Origin: an uncultured Collinsella sp.
Lineage (GTDB): Bacteria; Actinomycetota; Coriobacteriia; Coriobacteriales; Coriobacteriaceae
NCBI GenBank assembly: GCA_900757465.1
Contig: CAAENY010000021.1
Location: 1-16,156, forward strand
Reading direction: 5' to 3'
DNA: 16,156 nt
Shown here: positions 12,772 to 16,156 of the stretch, piece by piece
Position numbering within the stretch: position 1 is the first letter of the stretch
Layout: every line of letters starts with the position of its first letter
Program-made: the position numbers and the translations under genes
The notes under the pieces: generated by a model
What the model saw: only the letters and a program-made list of their open reading frames with translations
The model's database searches: none
What the model was told of the DNA's origin: nothing

Positions 12772-12835
12772 AAAAGGACGGGTTATTTTTGGTTGGTAAA
12801 GCGTTTGACCTGCAAAAATAAGCCTGTCCCTTTTT
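12772..12835 (+). repeat. Repeat B, full copy: terminator-like palindrome
   Basis: The arm at 12772-12791 (AAAAGGACGGG, then TTATTTTTG) pairs imperfectly with 12813-12835 (CAAAAATAAG, then CCTGTCCCTTTTT) around a 21-nt loop. It begins 10 bp after the stop of the alcohol dehydrogenase-like gene and ends in TTTTT, so it can act as its terminator. One arm recurs at 12081-12109. It differs from repeat A. Confidence 0.75.
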
Positions 12836-12960
12836 AATCGGTTGCCGTTTGGGGGCCGATTGGCAACGCTCGCTGATTGTAGTCTTGACCTGCGCTAGAA
12901 TAGTGGCATCTGAATGTCCGGGCGCATGGAGGCGTGCGCCCGTATGCTGAGGAGGACTCT
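12836..12960 (+). promoter_or_regulatory. Upstream region of pgi
   Basis: TAGAAT (12896-12901) could be a -10, but no good -35 lies 16-18 bp before it. Two overlapping inverted repeats lie upstream: AATCGG (12836-12841) with CCGATT (12856-12861), and GTTGCC (12841-12846) with GGCAAC (12863-12868). The pgi SD (GAGGAGGA) lies at about 12949-12956. Confidence 0.35.
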
Positions 12961-14655
12961 ATGGCAACTGTTGCCGCACCTATCGATGCTACGTCGACTG
13001 CCGCTTGGAAGGCACTCGAGGCTCATCAGGAGAAGCTTGAGGCCGATGGTATCGACCTCAAGGCCTGGTTCGCCGCCGATGCCGAGCGCGTGAACAAGCT
13101 GAGCTTTGACGCCGGTGACCTGCACTTCGACCTATCCAAGAACCTGGTGACCGACGAGACCGTCAAGCTGCTGTGCGATCTTGCCCGCGAGGTGAAACTC
13201 GAGGAGCGCCGCGACGCCATGTTCTCCGGCGAGCACATCAACACCACCGAGGACCGCGCCGTCCTGCACACCGCGCTGCGCCGTCCGGCAAGCGAGAAAG
13301 GCCAGCTCATCGTCGACGGCCAGGACGTCGTCGCCGACGTGCACGAGGTCCTCGATCGCATGTATGCCTTCGCCGAGCGCGTGCGCTCCGGTGAGTGGAA
13401 GGGCGTTACCGGCAAGAAGATCGAGCACCTGGTGTCCATCGGCATCGGCGGCTCCGATCTGGGCCCGGTCATGGCCTACGAGGCTCTGCGTCCCTACGCC
13501 GACGCCGGTATCGACTGCCGCTACATCTCCAACATCGACCCCAACGACCAGGCCGAGAAGCTCAAGGGCCTGGATCCCGAGACCACGCTCGTGATTATCG
13601 TCTCCAAGACTTTCACCACGCTCGAGACCCTCACTAACGCTCGCGAGGCCAAGACCTGGATGCTCGAGCAGCTCAAGGCTCAGGGCGCCATCGACGGCTC
13701 CGATGAGCAGAACGCCGAGGCCGTGGCCAAGCACTTCGTCGCTGTTTCCACCGCACTCGAGAAGGTCGAGGCCTTCGGCATCGACCCCGCTAACGCTTTT
13801 GGTTTCTGGAATTGGGTCGGCGGCCGCTACTCCGTCGACTCTGCCGTGGGCCTGTCGCTGATCGTCGTGCTCGGTCCCGAGCGCTTCCAGCAGTTCCTCG
13901 AGGGCTTCCACGCCATCGACGAGTACTTCTGCAACACGCCGCTCGAGAACAATGCCGTCGCGCTGATGGGCCTGCTCAACGTCTGGTACGTCAACTTCTT
14001 CGGTTCCAAGAGCCACGCCGTGCTTCCGTACTGCCAGTATCTGCACCGTTTCCCGGCCTACCTGCAGCAGCTCACCATGGAGTCCAACGGCAAGCATGTC
14101 CGCTGGGACGGCAGCGCTGTGACCTCCGATACCGGTGAGATCTTCTGGGGCGAGCCCGGCACCAACGGTCAGCACGCCTTCTACCAGCTGCTGCACCAGG
14201 GCACCGTGGTGGTCCCGGCCGACTTTATCGCTTTCGCCAATACCGCCAACCCTGCGACCGACAGCGGTCAGGACGTGCACGAGCTGTTCCTGGGCAACTT
14301 CCTGGCCCAGACCAAGGCGCTTGCCTTTGGTAAGACGGCCGATGAGGTGCGCGCCGAGGGTACGCCCGAGCAGATCGTCCCGGCCCGCTGCTTTGAGGGC
14401 AACCGTCCGACGACCTCGATCTTCGGCGACACGCTGACCCCGTTTGCGCTCGGCGAGCTCATCGCCCTGTACGAGCACATCGTATTTGTCGAGGGCACGG
14501 TCTGGGGCATCGACTCCTACGACCAGTGGGGCGTCGAGCTGGGCAAGCAGCTTGCCAAGCAGATTACCCCTGCCTTCCACGACGACGCCGCCAAGGCCGA
14601 GCAGGACGCTTCGACTCAAGCGCTTATCGAGTTCTATCGCGCGCATCGCAAGTAG
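12961..14655 (+). CDS. pgi: Glucose-6-phosphate isomerase
   Basis: The 564-residue product interconverts glucose-6-phosphate and fructose-6-phosphate in cytoplasmic glycolysis and gluconeogenesis. Length and motifs fit the large (E. coli/animal) PGI type: SIGIGGSDLGP (about 159-169), SKTFTTLET (about 215-223), VGGRYSVDSAVGLS with Arg289, MESNGK with Glu374 (catalytic base), GTNGQHAFYQLLHQG with His405, and DQWGVELGKQLAK with Lys529. ATG 12961 follows GAGGAGGA by 4 nt; the frame is open from 12934 but lacks an SD there. Codon use is strongly biased to C-ending codons compared with the neighbouring genes, as expected for a highly expressed gene. A strong hairpin follows. Confidence 0.98.
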   Translation: MATVAAPIDATSTAAWKALEAHQEKLEADGIDLKAWFAADAERVNKLSFDAGDLHFDLSKNLVTDETVKLLCDLAREVKLEERRDAMFSGEHINTTEDRAVLHTALRRPASEKGQLIVDGQDVVADVHEVLDRMYAFAERVRSGEWKGVTGKKIEHLVSIGIGGSDLGPVMAYEALRPYADAGIDCRYISNIDPNDQAEKLKGLDPETTLVIIVSKTFTTLETLTNAREAKTWMLEQLKAQGAIDGSDEQNAEAVAKHFVAVSTALEKVEAFGIDPANAFGFWNWVGGRYSVDSAVGLSLIVVLGPERFQQFLEGFHAIDEYFCNTPLENNAVALMGLLNVWYVNFFGSKSHAVLPYCQYLHRFPAYLQQLTMESNGKHVRWDGSAVTSDTGEIFWGEPGTNGQHAFYQLLHQGTVVVPADFIAFANTANPATDSGQDVHELFLGNFLAQTKALAFGKTADEVRAEGTPEQIVPARCFEGNRPTTSIFGDTLTPFALGELIALYEHIVFVEGTVWGIDSYDQWGVELGKQLAKQITPAFHDDAAKAEQDASTQALIEFYRAHRK

Positions 14656-14683
14656 TTTTTACGGCCGAGTTGGCTTATGGCTG

Positions 14684-14719
14684 AAAGGGGCCCGTATCCG
14701 TTGGGATGCGGGCCCCTTT
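14684..14719. terminator. Terminator after pgi, probably bidirectional
   Basis: The arms at 14684-14699 and 14704-14719 form 16 pairs with one G-U around a GTTG loop. AAA/TTT at the ends and TGCTTT after the right arm give a modest T-tract. The 75 bp from here to the VirD4-like stop codon hold nothing recognisable. Confidence 0.9.
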
Positions 14720-14794
14720 GCTTTGCCGTGGTCCCGGGGCGCACGGCCTTTGTGGAACATCGCCGGGGCGCCGCGCGCCGCGAGAACCCTGCGC

Positions 14795-16099
14795 CTAGAT
14801 CTCGGCCTCCGCATGGCCTCGCTGCGCCTCGGGCAGCTCCCCGTAGAGTGGATGGTCTTCGAGCCTAAAGCGCTCGACCTGTTCGGGAGTGCGACCGCGC
14901 ACAAAGAGCCACGAGCGATCGATCGGCGTCGCCATGAGCGTGCTGGGCAGCGCGTCGGCGCGGTCGGAAAACACCCGGGCACTCTCGGGATCCTGGAACG
15001 CCAGCACCAGATGCGTGTCGCAGTTGCCCATGATGGAGCGTGCGCGTGCCTCGCCATAGAGCGCATCGAGCTGGTTGGTCGACTGCAGCAGCAGCGTTGC
15101 CCAGATGTTGCGGCTTCGGATAATCGAGAGCACGTTGTCGATCTGGGGGATCTGCAGATTTGCGAAGTCATCGAGCATAAAGCGCACGGGCACGGGCAGG
15201 CTGCCGTCGGGCTGCCTATCGGCCTCACGAATGAGGCCCATAAACGCCTGCGAAATAAAGAGGCCGGTCAGCGGATCGAGATTGCGGTCAATATCGCTCA
15301 CGGTTACAAACAGGGCGCAGGGGGTGTGTCCCATGGAAGCGAAGTCCACCTGATGGCACTCACGATAGAGCTGTGCCGCACCGTCGAATCCCAGACACAT
15401 GACCTTTTCGGCAAGGATGCCGACGATGCTCGCGTGCATGCGCTCGGCATTTTGCGTAATGGCGTAGCGCCGCCATAGCGAGAGGGCATAGCTTTGGGGG
15501 TCGGTCGTGATCAGGTCGTCAAACAATCGACCCGTGGCACCGTCCTGCAGGTGCTCGATCAGCTTGATGACCGAGCTGATCGTCTGCTCGTCGGCGGGCA
15601 GCTGTTCGGTGACGTAGGCGATAAGACACGACAGCAGGTTTGCCGCCGCATGATCCCAAAAAGGCTGGTTGTTGTCCTCGATGGGGCAGATGGCCTTTGC
15701 CACCGAGAGGATGTCCTGCTGGTTGGGCCTGCCGTCCGCCTTGCGGCGAATGTGCCTCAGGGGGTTGTAGCCGCAGCGCTCGATGCCGGGCGCAAGGGCC
15801 GGGACGGTGTTGAGGTCGGCGAAGTTGAGACATTGCACGCGGTAACCGTGGGCTGCCAGCACGGGTCCCACTTCGCGACAGAGCGTGCCTTTGGTGTCGA
15901 GCACGATGTAGCTTGCGTTCATTTGCAGCAGGTTGGGCTTGAGGACGTTTCGGGTCTTGCCGGCTCCCGAGGGGCCGATCACAAGTGCGTTGTTGTTGAG
16001 TCCCGTTTGGCGGGTGTCGCAGGAAAGCGTTCGATCCTTGGCGAGGATGGTGGACGATGCGGACTTAGATGCGGCGAGGCGGCTGGCGAGGTTAGACAT
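14795..16099 (-). CDS. VirD4/TraG-like type IV coupling ATPase without membrane anchor
   Basis: The 434-residue product matches the TraG/VirD4 conjugative DNA-transfer ATPases, which bring the relaxase-DNA complex to a type IV secretion channel. Motifs: Walker A GPSGAGKT (42-49) followed by KPNLLQMNASYIVLDTKG, then QPFWDHAAANLLSCLIAY (about 145-162), Walker B FMLDDFANL (Asp310-Asp311) and LLLQSTNQLDALYG (about 336-349). VirD4 proteins usually have two N-terminal membrane helices and 500-700 residues; here the ATPase domain starts almost at once and no membrane helix precedes it. ATG 16099 is chosen with AGAAGGT 5 nt upstream; an ATG at 16138 lacks an SD and overlaps the upstream gene. The start overlaps the previous stop by 8 nt, suggesting translational coupling. 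Confidence 0.88.
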   Translation of the reverse strand: MSNLASRLAASKSASSTILAKDRTLSCDTRQTGLNNNALVIGPSGAGKTRNVLKPNLLQMNASYIVLDTKGTLCREVGPVLAAHGYRVQCLNFADLNTVPALAPGIERCGYNPLRHIRRKADGRPNQQDILSVAKAICPIEDNNQPFWDHAAANLLSCLIAYVTEQLPADEQTISSVIKLIEHLQDGATGRLFDDLITTDPQSYALSLWRRYAITQNAERMHASIVGILAEKVMCLGFDGAAQLYRECHQVDFASMGHTPCALFVTVSDIDRNLDPLTGLFISQAFMGLIREADRQPDGSLPVPVRFMLDDFANLQIPQIDNVLSIIRSRNIWATLLLQSTNQLDALYGEARARSIMGNCDTHLVLAFQDPESARVFSDRADALPSTLMATPIDRSWLFVRGRTPEQVERFRLEDHPLYGELPEAQRGHAEAEI

Positions 16100-16156
16100 G
16101 GGCGACCTTCTTGGTGGTCGAGAGGATTTCGTGGGCAAAGCCGAGCTCGACGGCGC
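16092..16156 (-). CDS. C-terminal end of an unidentified gene upstream of the VirD4-like ATPase
   Basis: One minus frame is open from the window edge to a TAA at 16094-16092 and ends AVELGFAHEILSTTKKVAHV. It overlaps the VirD4-like ATG by 8 nt. Overlap and composition suggest a real gene of the same operon, possibly another transfer gene, but 21 residues are too few for a family call. Confidence 0.5.
   Translation of the reverse strand, partial: AVELGFAHEILSTTKKVAHV

Noticed and set aside
13132..14646. A 504-codon minus-strand frame opposite pgi
   Set aside because: Pgi on the plus strand has every catalytic residue. The antisense frame is a by-product of strong codon bias.
14444..15478. 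A 344-codon plus-strand frame crossing from pgi into the VirD4-like gene
   Set aside because: It runs through the pgi terminator and is Arg/Ser-rich, typical of a shadow frame.

Overview
The window looks like chromosome of a gut Coriobacteriia, most likely Collinsella or a close relative. This is an inference from GC-rich coding sequence, frequent GTG and TTG starts with strong purine-rich Shine-Dalgarno (SD) sequences, the mix of anaerobe genes (Fe-S aldo/keto reductase, clostridial-type flavodoxin, DUF3793), and two families of palindromic intergenic repeats that I associate with Collinsella. No rRNA, tRNA or CRISPR array is visible.

Left part (1-4953). The C-terminal end of a membrane-anchored protein and its terminator are followed by a ketopantoate reductase-family gene and a small upstream ORF on the minus strand. 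On the plus strand come an aldo/keto reductase with a C-terminal 2x[4Fe-4S] domain, a Gfo/Idh/MocA oxidoreductase and endonuclease IV (nfo). Two copies of one long palindrome (repeat A) sit directly before the last two genes. Their outer arms are conserved and a short inner block has changed on both sides so that pairing is kept. The 3' end of each copy supplies the SD of the next gene.

Middle (5015-8270). A polar amino-acid ABC importer operon (lipoprotein binding protein, permease, ATPase) has a clear promoter, a hairpin between the first two genes and a 19-bp perfect terminator. The permease carries an unusual N-terminal signal peptide and extracytoplasmic domain.

Metal/redox part (8227-10048). 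A DUF3793 gene and a flavodoxin form a minus-strand operon. It diverges from a membrane-anchored HMA (CxxC) protein. The divergent region holds two back-to-back promoters, a CsoR-like palindrome on the HMA side and a weak DtxR/IdeR-like core on the DUF3793 side. This suggests copper control of one and iron control of the other.

SOS part (10049-12072). A Y-family DNA polymerase and a YolD-like protein overlap by 8 nt. Their promoter (TTGACG, 17 bp, TATTAT) has a LexA-type palindrome across the -10.

Right part (12081-16156). A stand-alone N-terminal domain resembling iron-containing alcohol dehydrogenases is flanked by a partial and a full copy of repeat B. Then come pgi with its terminator and, on the minus strand, a VirD4/TraG-like coupling ATPase without membrane anchor, overlapping the end of another gene. 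This last pair probably marks the edge of an integrated conjugative element or its remnant.
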